64,000 bases of DNA from Scytalidium lignicola. Taxonomy: Eukaryota > Ascomycota > Leotiomycetes. The position numbers and the translations under genes are program-made. Under the pieces are notes generated by a model, which worked only from the letters and a program-made list of their open reading frames with translations, did no database searches and had not been told where the DNA came from. Positions 22,289 to 32,697 of this stretch are shown here, piece by piece (the first letter of the stretch is position 1; each line of letters opens with the position of its first letter). The stretch is taken from positions 248,001 to 312,000 of the forward strand of contig NCSJ02000001.1 in NCBI GenBank assembly GCA_002812745.2, in the 5' to 3' direction.

Positions 22289-22478
22289 GCTCGAGACTTG
22301 GGGACCACATCCAATAACCAAACTGCTTGCGAACAGCCTGTACTCATATTCCACTCTTTGGCTATCCTTAGTTGCTCTTCGGAAGATTTTTGATGACGAG
22401 AAGAGCAAAAGGAGGTTGATGATTCGGGTTCGGCGTTCGTCAAAACGCTAGTCGGTGTTGGAATCATCTGTGAACTAA

Positions 22479-22509
22479 CGGCCGCACGGCCGTTAGCGAG
22501 TTGCGGCCG
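22479..22509. promoter_or_regulatory. Cluster of three CGGCCG palindromes
   Basis: CGGCCG occurs at 22479-22484, 22487-22492 and 22504-22509. The first two sit inside a perfect 10-bp inverted repeat (22475-22484 and 22487-22496, 2-bp spacer). CGG/CCG triplets are Zn2Cys6 targets. The cluster lies between the divergent regulator and SDR starts in otherwise AT-rich DNA. Confidence 0.5.
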
Positions 22510-22753
22510 TTCGCGAGTGGCCTCGAGCGTAAACGCTGCCAATGACGTGCGAGGAGGACATTGCAGCTTTGTGGTGCTCTCTCAAAACCAAACAACAGGC
22601 AGGATGGGAGATTAATAACATGTCAACACATGGAGGCTCGAATATATAATGATATAATTGCAGCCATTAGCTTGCTTGATTTTGCTCTCCTTGCACTTCA
22701 TATCACCACATTAACCCCGAAGTTCTCCACTTCCCTCGTTTTTCATCGTCCAG

Positions 22754-23686
22754 ATGGCACCAACCAGAACGATTATCCTAACTGGTGGGAATGGTTCATT
22801 GGGATCCAAGATTGCCTGCTGTCTAGCAAAAGATTATCCCGGTCTATATCATATCGTTCTAACAGCACGGAACATAACCAGTGAAAGTGCTCGACAAGCT
22901 TCTGATGAGCTGCGCCTACACACTTTCGCCTTTTCTTGGGAAACTCTCGACTTGGCCTCTTTCCAATCCGTCAACAATCTCACAGCTACTATCAAAGAGA
23001 AAATTGCCAAACGTGCCCTTCCCAAGCTGTACGGCATCATCAACTCGGCAGGAATTTCTACCAATCAAACCAAAAGGATAACAGGAGACGGATTCGATCT
23101 CACCTACCAAACGAATGTGCTCTCACCAATGCTGTTGATCTCAAATCTTTTGGATATCCTGTCACCAAAAGGAATTATAGTTAACGTAGCAAGTGCAGCA
23201 CATTCTCTCGGGGAAATCGACTATTTCAGAAACTTAAATGAAGAGAACGGCCCGGACAAACTATCGCTCAAAGGAGGCTTGACCAAATACGGCTCCAGCA
23301 AGTTGCTCATCATCATGGCAGGTTATGTCCTACACCGCAAGTTGGAAGGGAAAGTCCAAATTGCAGCATTAGATCCGGGAGGCATGTCTGGGGGGTCGCG
23401 CTTATCCTCTGACATGCATTGGTTTTTGTCAGCTTCACGTACGCTGCTAACTGGGCTGAGACCTCTCGTGAGACTTGCCATGAAGTCTGCTATCAACCCT
23501 CCAGAGGTCCCAGCACAAGCTATTAGCGACTTGTTCAAAAATAATGCAAATGTTGATGGAAAGTACTTCATTCTCGACGATGAGAGCAAACCATCTCCGC
23601 TATGCTTGGACAAAGCTAAGCAGGACGAAGTCTGGGGGTATCTTTTGGAAGATTTTAAAGGCAAAAATATTGCTTTGAAATTTTAA
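22754..23686 (+). CDS. Short-chain dehydrogenase/reductase
   Basis: Single-exon 310-aa NAD(P)-dependent oxidoreductase of the SDR superfamily. The cofactor motif TGGNGSLG is at residues 10-17, NSAG at 97-100, and the catalytic Ser147 and Tyr179-xxx-Lys183 (TKYGSSK) are all present, so the enzyme should be active. Arg39 after the second strand (LTARN) favours NADP. The C-terminal part (LDPGGMSGGSR) is of the usual SDR type with a longer tail than classical 250-residue members. The substrate cannot be read from sequence. It is paired head-to-head with a Zn2Cys6 regulator. Confidence 0.9.
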   Translation: MAPTRTIILTGGNGSLGSKIACCLAKDYPGLYHIVLTARNITSESARQASDELRLHTFAFSWETLDLASFQSVNNLTATIKEKIAKRALPKLYGIINSAGISTNQTKRITGDGFDLTYQTNVLSPMLLISNLLDILSPKGIIVNVASAAHSLGEIDYFRNLNEENGPDKLSLKGGLTKYGSSKLLIIMAGYVLHRKLEGKVQIAALDPGGMSGGSRLSSDMHWFLSASRTLLTGLRPLVRLAMKSAINPPEVPAQAISDLFKNNANVDGKYFILDDESKPSPLCLDKAKQDEVWGYLLEDFKGKNIALKF

Positions 23687-24914
23687 GTGATGTAACAATA
23701 GCCTTTTATTCAATGATTGTCACTTTTTAATCTCGCAATCAGAGTAGTTTTAATATATCAAAACATGGGAACTTTTATTATTGTCTGCACTCATATCAAT
23801 ACCGTCTATAGAGACTACCCACCCTATCACTTCAACCAGTTAAAGTGGTTGCATCTTACGTGAAGCTGCAATTATGTGAAGCGATGCCTAATATGAATCT
23901 ACCACATTTAGTTAGAATACGGCTCTCTAATAATATGTATGTATATTTGAAACANCCCCCCCACCCCCCCCAACTATTTGATTTAAAAGTTTCTATTTTT
24001 ATAATATTATTTACTACATACACAGACAGAAAAGTCCACTAGAATTAGAAAGTCAGTTCATGCTCTAGACCATCGAATAAACTAAAGAAGATCTCATGAA
24101 TGTCACCTTCATGTTAACTTCGATATACATCTTTCCTATTAGTAATGGTGTCCCAGATTAGAAACACAAAAAAAAATATAGTGATAACTGACAATACCGA
24201 TAACAGAGACATCTAGCACCACCAAAAACTCAACAATAGTCAAAGCAGAAACAATTGATAATCAGCTTAAAGTCTATAATAGGTGTAGTCTCCTCCGAAG
24301 AAGTGACAGAATCTAGAGTCATAAGCTTAGTTGATCATTCCTTAGATATCTCCATGATATCTGTTGTTGATAAGTTCAATATTTGTTGACATGGAAATTC
24401 TGCCGGAGAATTAGTAAAATAAAAGTCAATTCACCTGCTACGCGAAAAGGTGAGGCTATAAACATGTTAACCGGAACAACTACCCTCCCTGAAATTTTAT
24501 CGGATCGGATCTCCTCAGCTACTACTTCTAAATAATCCTAAACATTTTTATTATTAAATTACTAACAATTCTGTTTGTACACGTTTAAAACGTGTTGTGC
24601 TTTGCATTTTTAGTTGTTCACTATCATTTAGATAAATCTGGCAGAACTACTTGATACACTTACAGATGACCAATCACTTTTAGAGGCATAGCTTAAGATT
24701 AAGTCTGACAAATCTCCCGATGACCAAAATAAATCAAAATCAAACATTACAACCAAAGTAAAGGTTTTTAATCGTTTGGAGAATATCCTGAAAGAGTTTG
24801 AATCTTTTGAGAAAATATCTTTCCGGCCATTTTTGACTAAAGAATAAAAAAACGCTAGATTTAAATTACCAGAAAACTTTCCACAAAATCTAACATTGTT
24901 TAACTTTTTCTTCT
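23687..24914. other. AT-rich degenerate spacer
   Basis: Very AT-rich DNA with no gene. It holds the 3' flank of the SDR, an interrupted C-run after an N at 23955, and from about 24600 decayed sequence leading into the piggyBac-like relic (for example repeated Lys/Asp-rich codons with stops). Confidence 0.5.
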
Positions 24915-25829
24915 TTGTTTTTAATTAAATCATTGCTTCAAATTATTATTCAAAATACAAATAGTTATGCCGATTTTTATCGTTATAATGAAAAGGTGCA
25001 TAAAAGACCTTGGAAAAAGTTACTTTTGGAGGAGCTTTATATATTTCTTGGTTGTATTATATACATGGAAGTTCACGATGAACCCAATAGAGAACTTTAT
25101 TAAAATATACAAATCCTTACTATCAACATAAACTGTTAGTACATATGAGTTTTGTCAGATATGAGCAAATTCATCGCTTTCTCCATGTCTCGGATCCTAT
25201 ACAAGATGTTTTTGCAGGTCATGTAGATATGTTAGGAGCTTCTGCTTTTAATAATACTTTTTGGTGGTACAAGTTAGAACCTTTAGCTTTTAATCTTAGA
25301 AACAACTCTATGAAATATTATGAGCCCAGTTCAACGATGAGTGTTGACGAGCTTATGGTTCGGTGTTTTGGCAGATCCCTTCATACCTGTAAGATGTCAT
25401 CAAAACCCATATCTCAAGGATATAAATTGTTTGGTATTGCGGATCATGGTTATCTATACAATTTTATATGGAGTTCCAAGGTCCGGAGCATTGTAGAATT
25501 AGTATGGCATTCTAAATTGACAAATACTGGATCTCTGGTTCGACAACTTGCCTTGATTTTACCACGCAGGAAACTTAACTATATACATGGATAACTATTT
25601 TTCATCGATTCCATTGTTTGAAGAACTTTGCAAACATGATTTTGGAGCTGTTGGAACTAGTAGACCACATGCACAACTTCCTCTAGAGTTTAAGGCGTTA
25701 AAAGACAGGTTTAAAAATAAGCTTGCATGGAACATTCTTTTTGCTAAAGTTGTTGATCACACTTTATGTCTAGCTTGGCAAGATAACAATTTTCTAGCGT
25801 TCTCTACGGGTATAATATTGGGTAGATGA
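24915..25829 (+). mobile_element. Decayed piggyBac-like transposase
   Basis: Three consecutive frames together resemble the DDE_Tnp_1_7 transposase of piggyBac-type elements: FYRYNEKVHKRPWKKLLLEE then LYIFLGCIIYMEVH; RYEQIHRFLHVSD with TMSVDELMVRCFGRS and KPISQGYKLFGIADHGY; and MDNYFSSIPLFEELCKHDFG followed by GTSR. These are the usual core blocks, in order. Stops near 25100 and a frame change near 25590 break the gene, and the C-terminal cysteine-rich domain is missing. It is AT-rich and inactive. TTAA target-type ends were not resolved. Confidence 0.75.
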
Positions 25830-26028
25830 GTGTGGCGTACCTATTTCGCTTCTACTCAAGAACGGTTTCCTTTCTTGCAGTCCTTTCGCTTACGGAGCCG
25901 TAACTCCTAGACCTCCACTACACGTGTAAATAGCTTCGCTCCTTTTAAGCTCCGGACGCGCGATGGGCGATGGACTCCGATTCCCCAAGTCACCTTTTTA
26001 ACTTAATCCCTCGCATCAACTGCAGTTC

Positions 26029-26610
26029 ATGACAATGGCTCCTGACCCACCAGCTGCTATAACAGGAATTAGATACAAAAAGCGCTTTAAATATCCTTTA
26101 CTTTACATCCCTGCCTCATATATACCTATCGATGAAAAAATTGCACTTATGAAACAGGCAATAGAAGCAGGGGATAATGTTAATCAACTCGATCCCACTC
26201 CAGACCGTCGATATTCCCGTGGACGGCCTTTGAATGTTGCTGTTGATTCTGATATCCTCTCGCCGGCTCATTTGAAGGAAAATATTCCCGTAGTCAAGTT
26301 TCTTCTCGAGCATGGTGCAGACCCTCGTTTACCAGGAGGAGCACTAAGCTCTGGTTCAGCAATAGACGATATGCGAGATTATTCTTCATTCAAAGGGGAT
26401 TACTGGAATGACCTTAAACCCTTTTTTACAGAAGCTTTAGCATTAATGGAGGAGGCTGCAAGAAAGCTCGATGGTAAGATTGGTTTTTTTAANTTTTTAA
26501 TTTTTTCAAGAAAAAGCTTTTTATTAATTTATACAGAGCAGGACGCAAGAAGAGCTCGTTGGCATGCATTTTTCAATCGTTTCAAGTTCTGGGAAACCGC
26601 TGAAGAATAA
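26029..26610 (+). CDS. Small ankyrin-like protein
   Basis: Two exons, 26029-26473 and 26537-26610, give 172 aa after removing a GTAAGA...TACAG intron that contains an ambiguous N at 26493 beside a T-run. One ankyrin-type repeat is visible (IPVVKFLLEHGADPRLPGG), preceded by IALMKQAIEAGDNVNQLD, which looks like a second, divergent repeat. Splicing yields KLDEQDARRARWHAFFNRFK at the C-terminus. A second in-frame Met is at 26035. The function is unknown; it could be a fragment of a longer ankyrin protein. The transposon relic ends 200 bp upstream. Confidence 0.6.
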   Translation: MTMAPDPPAAITGIRYKKRFKYPLLYIPASYIPIDEKIALMKQAIEAGDNVNQLDPTPDRRYSRGRPLNVAVDSDILSPAHLKENIPVVKFLLEHGADPRLPGGALSSGSAIDDMRDYSSFKGDYWNDLKPFFTEALALMEEAARKLDGKIGFFXFLIFSRKSFLLIYTEQDARRARWHAFFNRFKFWETAEE

Positions 26611-26785
26611 TATACGTGTATATATATGTGGTATTTTAAGGAATCGTCAGTAATATTTTGAGATATTTCAGAGATTATTTTCCATTAAACTTTGCAGCAT
26701 ATTTTACATATTTTCTAAAACATATGTTTCATACATTGGTTGTAGATAATCTCTGCTACTAAATTTGAAACTTTATATTTTCACA

Positions 26786-27007
26786 TTATTTAATCCCAAC
26801 ACAGACATAATAATTCAACCAAAGAGATTGGCAAGAGCTTCCTACACCGGCATTCCATGCATAAAAATTTGCCAGAGTAATATCTTCCTTAGAGGCAATG
26901 GTATCACAGCTATCACCCGATGATACAAGATAAAACTTATCACAGTTAGTGGCCATTCCAGATTGAGTTGGAGTCGGGGTTACAACACCAGGAGCTATAG
27001 TAAACAA
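26786..27007 (-). pseudogene. Terminal LysM domain, remnant of a LysM effector-type gene
   Basis: The open frame of about 70 residues starts in a Thr/Pro linker ([12 protein letters not shown]) and holds one complete fungal LysM domain, [18 protein letters not shown] then [12 protein letters not shown] and [12 protein letters not shown], ending at a natural stop. Cysteine positions match secreted chitin-binding LysM proteins. No ATG, signal peptide or earlier LysM domain is found upstream before the next gene. It is therefore the 3' end of a longer gene whose front was lost, unless a distant exon exists. Confidence 0.7.
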
Positions 27008-27145
27008 ACTAGCTCAAATCATAAGAGGAGAAATGGCATATTATTCAGAAGGAGTTGCACCCCCTTATATAGTTACTTCATACATTTCTAAGGATGGAAA
27101 CTTAATAACTCCGACTAAAGTTCCCTGTAATACGATAAAACTATA

Positions 27146-29419
27146 TTAGAAAACCCTTAGACCTTCTTCGTCAACAGCCAACCTAGCAAATGAGAATTGT
27201 CGAAGCCAATGTCCTTTCCATATTAATAGTATGATAAGCAGAAATCCAAAGATGCTGAAAAATCCAGCCATGCCAAATACCCAGCCTGGTCCGCTAACGG
27301 CACTCATCCAAGCGTCCACAAAGAACGGAATTGCCAGTCCTAGAGTCAACCGATAACATCCCATGATCGTTCCCACCTGGGTAGGATGTAACTCAAAGCA
27401 TTCTACAACGTAGTTGACAGCCACTGGAATAGTCTGCATGGTTGAAAATGTGATGATAAATGAACCGAGGGCAAGCACCATGTAATGTAAATGGAGCTGA
27501 AGAGCTGCTCCAAATATTGCAAGTCCGATTGGCAGAAGAACAAGACCAGGCAGCCATAGACTGTGTAGCCGGTATTCGGGCTTCCAGGTACCACCTCGTC
27601 TCTTGGCAATCCAGAGAGGAATTCGATCATTCAACAAGAAACCGCAGACTTGAGCGGCCATGACGCCAATCCAGAGGGCAAAAGTAACTATAATAGAGTA
27701 AAGTTAATAATGGCTTTGTGACAACTAGGGAATATCATAACGAGAAGGGGAATGCATTGCTAATTGTGGCTCAATACTAGACATCCATAGAAACTCAAGA
27801 AAATAATACAATGATAAACGAACAATGCTCAAGTAATGATAACTTTATGATAAGTATTGGAAACTCACAGGCCGCGTTCTGCTGAGGTGTGAAATGGTAG
27901 CCACCATCACCTAGAGGTTCTTCTAGGAAGACAGTAAGAAGGGTGTTTATCATCACAAACCAGCCGAATGATATAAAGTTGAAAAATCCTGTAAGTAATA
28001 CTACTGGTGTGATACCAATCATAATTGGAATCATTGCGATATTGCCCTACTTCACATATCAACGGCTTTTCCACGACATTGCAGTTAGTAACCCGAATGA
28101 GTAGAGACTTACAACATCTGCCCAGCTAGCATTAGGGACGACTTTTGAACCAGGAAAGAATGTGTCTATTCGGTTCTTGGTAAATGAGGATGATAATGGA
28201 GGATAGATACGGCCAGCGCCACGAGTGAACCCGGTCTCTTCTATAAAACAAAAGACTATATCACCAAATGTTAGCTCTGCGATCACAAATGCAAAATCAT
28301 ACAAATAGTAAACTCCAACTTTCAGCGATACAAATTAGAAACCAGATATAGACGAAGTGCAGATATTAGAGTTATGGATATAAANCCCCCCCCTAGGCTC
28401 TTCTGACCAGGAAATATGATAGTTTGATTGACTTACCGAGAATAATAACAAGCACCTGAAAACCAATCGTCCACCAGAATTCAACTTGCCAAGATACATG
28501 TTCCACTATGAATCCTCCAAAGGTAGGTCCAGCAAGGGTTCCAAAGAGGAAGGAGAGGGAAAATGTGGAAAAGGCCTTTCCACGTTCGTGGAGGAAGAAA
28601 ATATCGGTGATCATACCGGTACCAAGGATAGAAGGGCAAGCTCCAAACATCCCGGTGAAGAGTCGTGAGATCACAAATGGTATATAATTCCCTCGAGCCT
28701 GTTATGCAAGCTTTAGTTAGATTGTTCCATACTACTTTAGAAATACGAAGACAGAAACTCTTAAAGGACAACCAAATTCGGGAACATCAGGGTGCTCTTA
28801 ACAATGTGAGAGTATGCTAGGTGATTTTTATCGGTGAAATAACGGATCTTATTGGGGATTTCAGAAGATAGCTTAAGAAAGATGAAGTTATTGTAGTCGA
28901 TAACTAGCGTGCTCTATACGTACCGTCATCAAGGCCGCCCATATGCCACATACCACGTTGCCAACTAGGGTCCAGAAGATTAGAGAACTTCTGCCGTACT
29001 TCTCTGCTAGAGGCACAAAGAATAGAGGTCCGTAAGCAAGGCCGGCGATAGCAGCAGATATCTGTAAAGAATCCGTTAGAGAATCATGTAGCACATAATA
29101 GGTAGGTAGGTAAGGCCTAGCATACCGAATACGACATCTCAACTAAAGTCTTATCATACAAATCTGCTTGCGCCTTGAAGCCGAGCTGGTTTACTAGCGA
29201 CGAGGATGTGCCACCAAATGCACTTAAGGAGAAGACGAAAAGGGCCAGGTACTTCTTCCGTTGAGGCCAGTTTAATGGGTCCCGAGGATCGTCAGACGGC
29301 TGAGGGATAAGTACGACACCGTTGCGGGTTTTGCTTAGTTGTGTCTTGCTACTTAATTCTTCATGGCATTCGACATCAGGCTTTTCTTCGAGATCATTAT
29401 CTTCCATTGTATTGACCAT
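27146..29419 (-). CDS. MFS transporter, DHA1 drug:H+ antiporter type
   Basis: Twelve-TM exporter of the DHA1 branch. Six exons, 29419-29126, 29061-28924, 28698-28437, 28255-28113, 28046-27869 and 27687-27146, join without frame breaks to 518 aa. The front ends in DDPRDPLNWPQRKKY, the classic lead-in to TM1 in these proteins. EKYGRSSLIFWT is motif A in the TM2-3 loop, and GTLAGPTFGGFI is the antiporter-type motif C in TM5. The start is the ATG at 29419, since earlier codons look like leader. An N at 28385 lies in intron 3 beside a C-run. It is transcribed in the same direction as the Baeyer-Villiger-type enzyme just upstream and could export the cluster product or give self-protection. Confidence 0.9.
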
Positions 29420-29909
29420 TTTGACCGCACACAGCCCGTGACGGGTGAATATTATGATGCCTGTATGGTTGGGGAATGCAGTAGTGAGGAATATTAGAAA
29501 CAAGATTGCGAGAGCTACAGTAAGAAAGGCCCTGGAAGGGATTTAATTATATATTAAAGCTGTGCCATGATAACATGCCTACCATTTCCCCATTCTCCGC
29601 CTTTATCCCTGTCTATCCCTCACGATACAACGCTACAAGCTTCCGAGCACATCGAAGGGAAGTTTACATCCGCAAATTGTCCTACTTAGTCGTATTTTCT
29701 CCGCAGTCTAAAATCAGATATAATGTGGGGTAGGTTATGCTAATCTGGGGTAATAATATCAGGTTTTCCCTATATTTTTCATATGACTACGGTGCTAGGC
29801 CATGTGGCATAGTATATGCTACACTCAAGCATATTCATCACATAGTACTATAAATATAACAGAAACCGGAAAATAGTTACAAGAGTCCAATCTTACACAA
29901 TGTCAATTC
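29420..29909. other. Spacer between monooxygenase and exporter
   Basis: About 490 bp holding the 3' flank of the monooxygenase and the promoter of the transporter. No gene seen. Confidence 0.5.
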
Positions 29910-31989
29910 TTAGTGCTTCTTATCGGATCCTTCAGTTCGAAAGGCGTCAAACTTCATCGTCTGACTTAAGTACCCAGCAAGATCTCCACCTTCGACGAAG
30001 TCGACTTTCGTCAGACCGTTTCCTACAAAATTGAATCGGTTGTTGGAATTATAGACAATGTCAAAGTCTTCGCCACGTATGCCGTTGAGCATCTCCCTGA
30101 AGTGGTTCATACTGCCAGGGTAGATGGCAGTAATGCCCGTGCGATATTCATCAGCTCTGCCTTTTTTATACCATGAGTCGCAATCTTCGTTCCATGCTGT
30201 TCGCTTCAGGATCTGCTGCAGATAAATATTGTATGCTTCGACAGCTTCGTTGTTGACAGTTACAGACCTATGGTTTATAAGTCAGCAGGGTTGGGATGAA
30301 AAGTAATTGTGTAAATGCACTTAATATCCTCTGATGAAATCTTGACGGCCCACTTCAGGATATAGTCAGCCACAAACCCCAGGGCAGAAAGAACTGGCCC
30401 GTTAGCAATGGGAAAATTAGGTCCGCAACCAATTGAGAAATAATTTGGCATATCCGGCGCGCAGACACTGATATATCCATCCACGTTGTCTTTCCATCTT
30501 TCTGAAAGAAGAATACCATTCCGACCTTTCATCGTCCACGGTGGAGTACGCGAGTTGGCAAACCCAGTGGCGAATACAATTATGTCGTAATGGCGAAGAC
30601 TACCGTCAGCCAACCTGATACCATCATCTGTAATGGCCTCTATTCTTTTGTCAACAAACTCTGCATTCGGGGCCTGTATAGCCTCCAGGTATTTGTCATC
30701 GGGAGTAAGTCGGCGACACCATGGTTGGTATGATGGCTGCAGCTGGCTGATTAGATTTGCATCACCATGTAAGTGTTGACTCATAAACTTCTCCAGCGCC
30801 TTGCGGAAACCTAGTTTAGAGTCTTGGTTCGTTTCGTTGAAGACCAAACGCTTGAAGAGGCCATTATTGTAGCTTTCGATCTTTTTCCGATATTGAAATA
30901 ATGTTTCTGGATCTTTGAAGGATTCAATCTGCTCCTTGGAATCTATTTCAAGGTATGTTAGTCCTCAATATTTTATTCGAGATCTTCGAAGGGTATCTTA
31001 ATTTGGGTCTTCTCACATTCAAAGTTTTTGCCTTCTGGAGTAAATTCATGGGCATAGCTCATCGAGATCCAGGTGGGTTTGCGAATAAAGTGGGTGATAA
31101 AGGACGCATCTTCTTGCATTGCTCGAAATGCCTGAATTCCAGAAGATCCATTACCTATGACGGCAACCCTCTTCCCTTTCCAATCGAGTGAGTCATCCCT
31201 TATATCATGCACTCTGTCAGTAACTATTCAACCGTGAGAATTTAGATAGTAAGACGAACCAGTCACCAGTGTGAACACGGCGCCCTTTGAAATTATCAAT
31301 ACCGTCAATTGTAGGCATTAGTGGAGTGCTGCTCGATCCCACTAATTAGCGAAAGGGTTCAAGTTTGGATATTATGAGTTAAGCAGCTTGCCTTTGAGTG
31401 CCAGAAGCACCAATTAAGATGTCACATGTATCGTAAGAAACCACTCCGTTTGATTTAACTTCGTTGATGTCAGCCAGTCTCAACCGCTTTGATGCTGGCC
31501 CCTTACCTGTCAACTGCCACTTTCCTGAAGCTTCGTCCCAGACAGCTGAGTTGACTCGTGAATTGAACTGCATATACTTGTCCAAACTAAACTTCGCAGA
31601 TGTTTCTTGGATATACTCCTTGATTTCTGGCCCTGTGGCCAGAAACCTTTTCCAATCATGCTTCGGGTTGAAAGGCAAGGTGTAAACATGGATCGGGACA
31701 TCACAACTAAGTCCCGGATAGTGATTCGCGAGCCAAGTCCCTCCAACGTCTTGCTAAAACCAGTTAATCAAATTAATGAACATAGCTAATGGTNAAAAAA
31801 AATAAGAATGTACAGTACCTGCTTCTCGTATATTTTGAGATCAATGGTATCTTCAAGCTTAAGGTCGTGTGCGATCTTATACGCTATCGTGATTCCCGCA
31901 AACCCTGCGCCAATGCAGACTATCCGAATCTTTCTATTCAGTCGCAGCGGATTAGGGTTGAGCGGCACGCAATACGGTGAATAGGACAT
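29910..31989 (-). CDS. Baeyer-Villiger-type flavin monooxygenase
   Basis: FAD/NADPH enzyme inserting oxygen beside a carbonyl. Predicted exons are 31989-31819, 31753-31392, 31328-31267, 31211-31017, 30942-30321 and 30267-29910, giving 589 aa. First Rossmann motif: IGAGFAGI. DVGGTW and YPGLSCDVPIHVY follow, then the Baeyer-Villiger fingerprint region FKGRRVHTGDW, the second Rossmann motif VIGNGSSGIQ, and FATGF. Intron 2 uses a GC-AG pair (AG/GCAAGC). At intron 3 the expected donor gives TG+A, a stop exactly at the fingerprint Trp. The listed exons use another donor and acceptor, which keeps the frame open but drops Gly-Asp-Trp. The gene is head-to-head with the NRPS-like reductase. Confidence 0.82.
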
Positions 31990-32697
31990 AGTTTCAGAAT
32001 ATATCCTCAATTGCTGTTATAACTTTGCATAGAAAGAATAGGGTACGGACCACCAAACCCACAGCAGCTTTATAAGTTATCTATATTCGAGATGGCCCCG
32101 CACATCGTCATATATCAGGTGAATAGATGACCAGCTCTGGTCATTCAGAAATTCAATTTGACAGTATTTGATATTCGTAACTACTGCTTACTTAGTATCC
32201 ACCGAGTGTAGCGGAAGTCAGCAGCCGCCCAGCAGTTATGGGCGGCGGAAAGGCGGCAAAAGGCACGCAGGTCCACCCAGATCCACGAGCCAACCAATGC
32301 GCCCACAAAACTATAACTATTACCTTCCAGGGGAAGCAACAACGGAATACTACTTGTCAGATTCCGTGATTTTGAAGCACTAAAAGTGCTTCCGCTGCTA
32401 GTGCAGAGCAGATATGGTGGCAGGTAACAGAAGTAGCGTTACACGTAATTAGGTGGAAGCTGGCATCCGCCTTTAGTCTCGCTCAGATCAAGAAACTATG
32501 CCAACAACATCCTGCCTTAGGTGTTTAACAGACTAAGCTAGTTTTGTATTTTAGATTGGATATTTCGAAGAAGACTGAGTTCTTCCTAGTGTTTAATTAG
32601 AAGCAGTGAGAATCGTGTTTTACGGAATTATATGAGAGCCAACCCGGTGTGTCACACATAGCATGCGATAGTGACGAAGAAATCAGATGTTAATTTG
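31990..32697. promoter_or_regulatory. Shared promoter of monooxygenase and NRPS-like reductase
   Basis: A 700-bp head-to-head spacer between two biosynthetic genes, consistent with co-regulation. The ORF at 32168-32383 is not protein-like. I did not find a clear inverted CGG motif. Confidence 0.4.
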
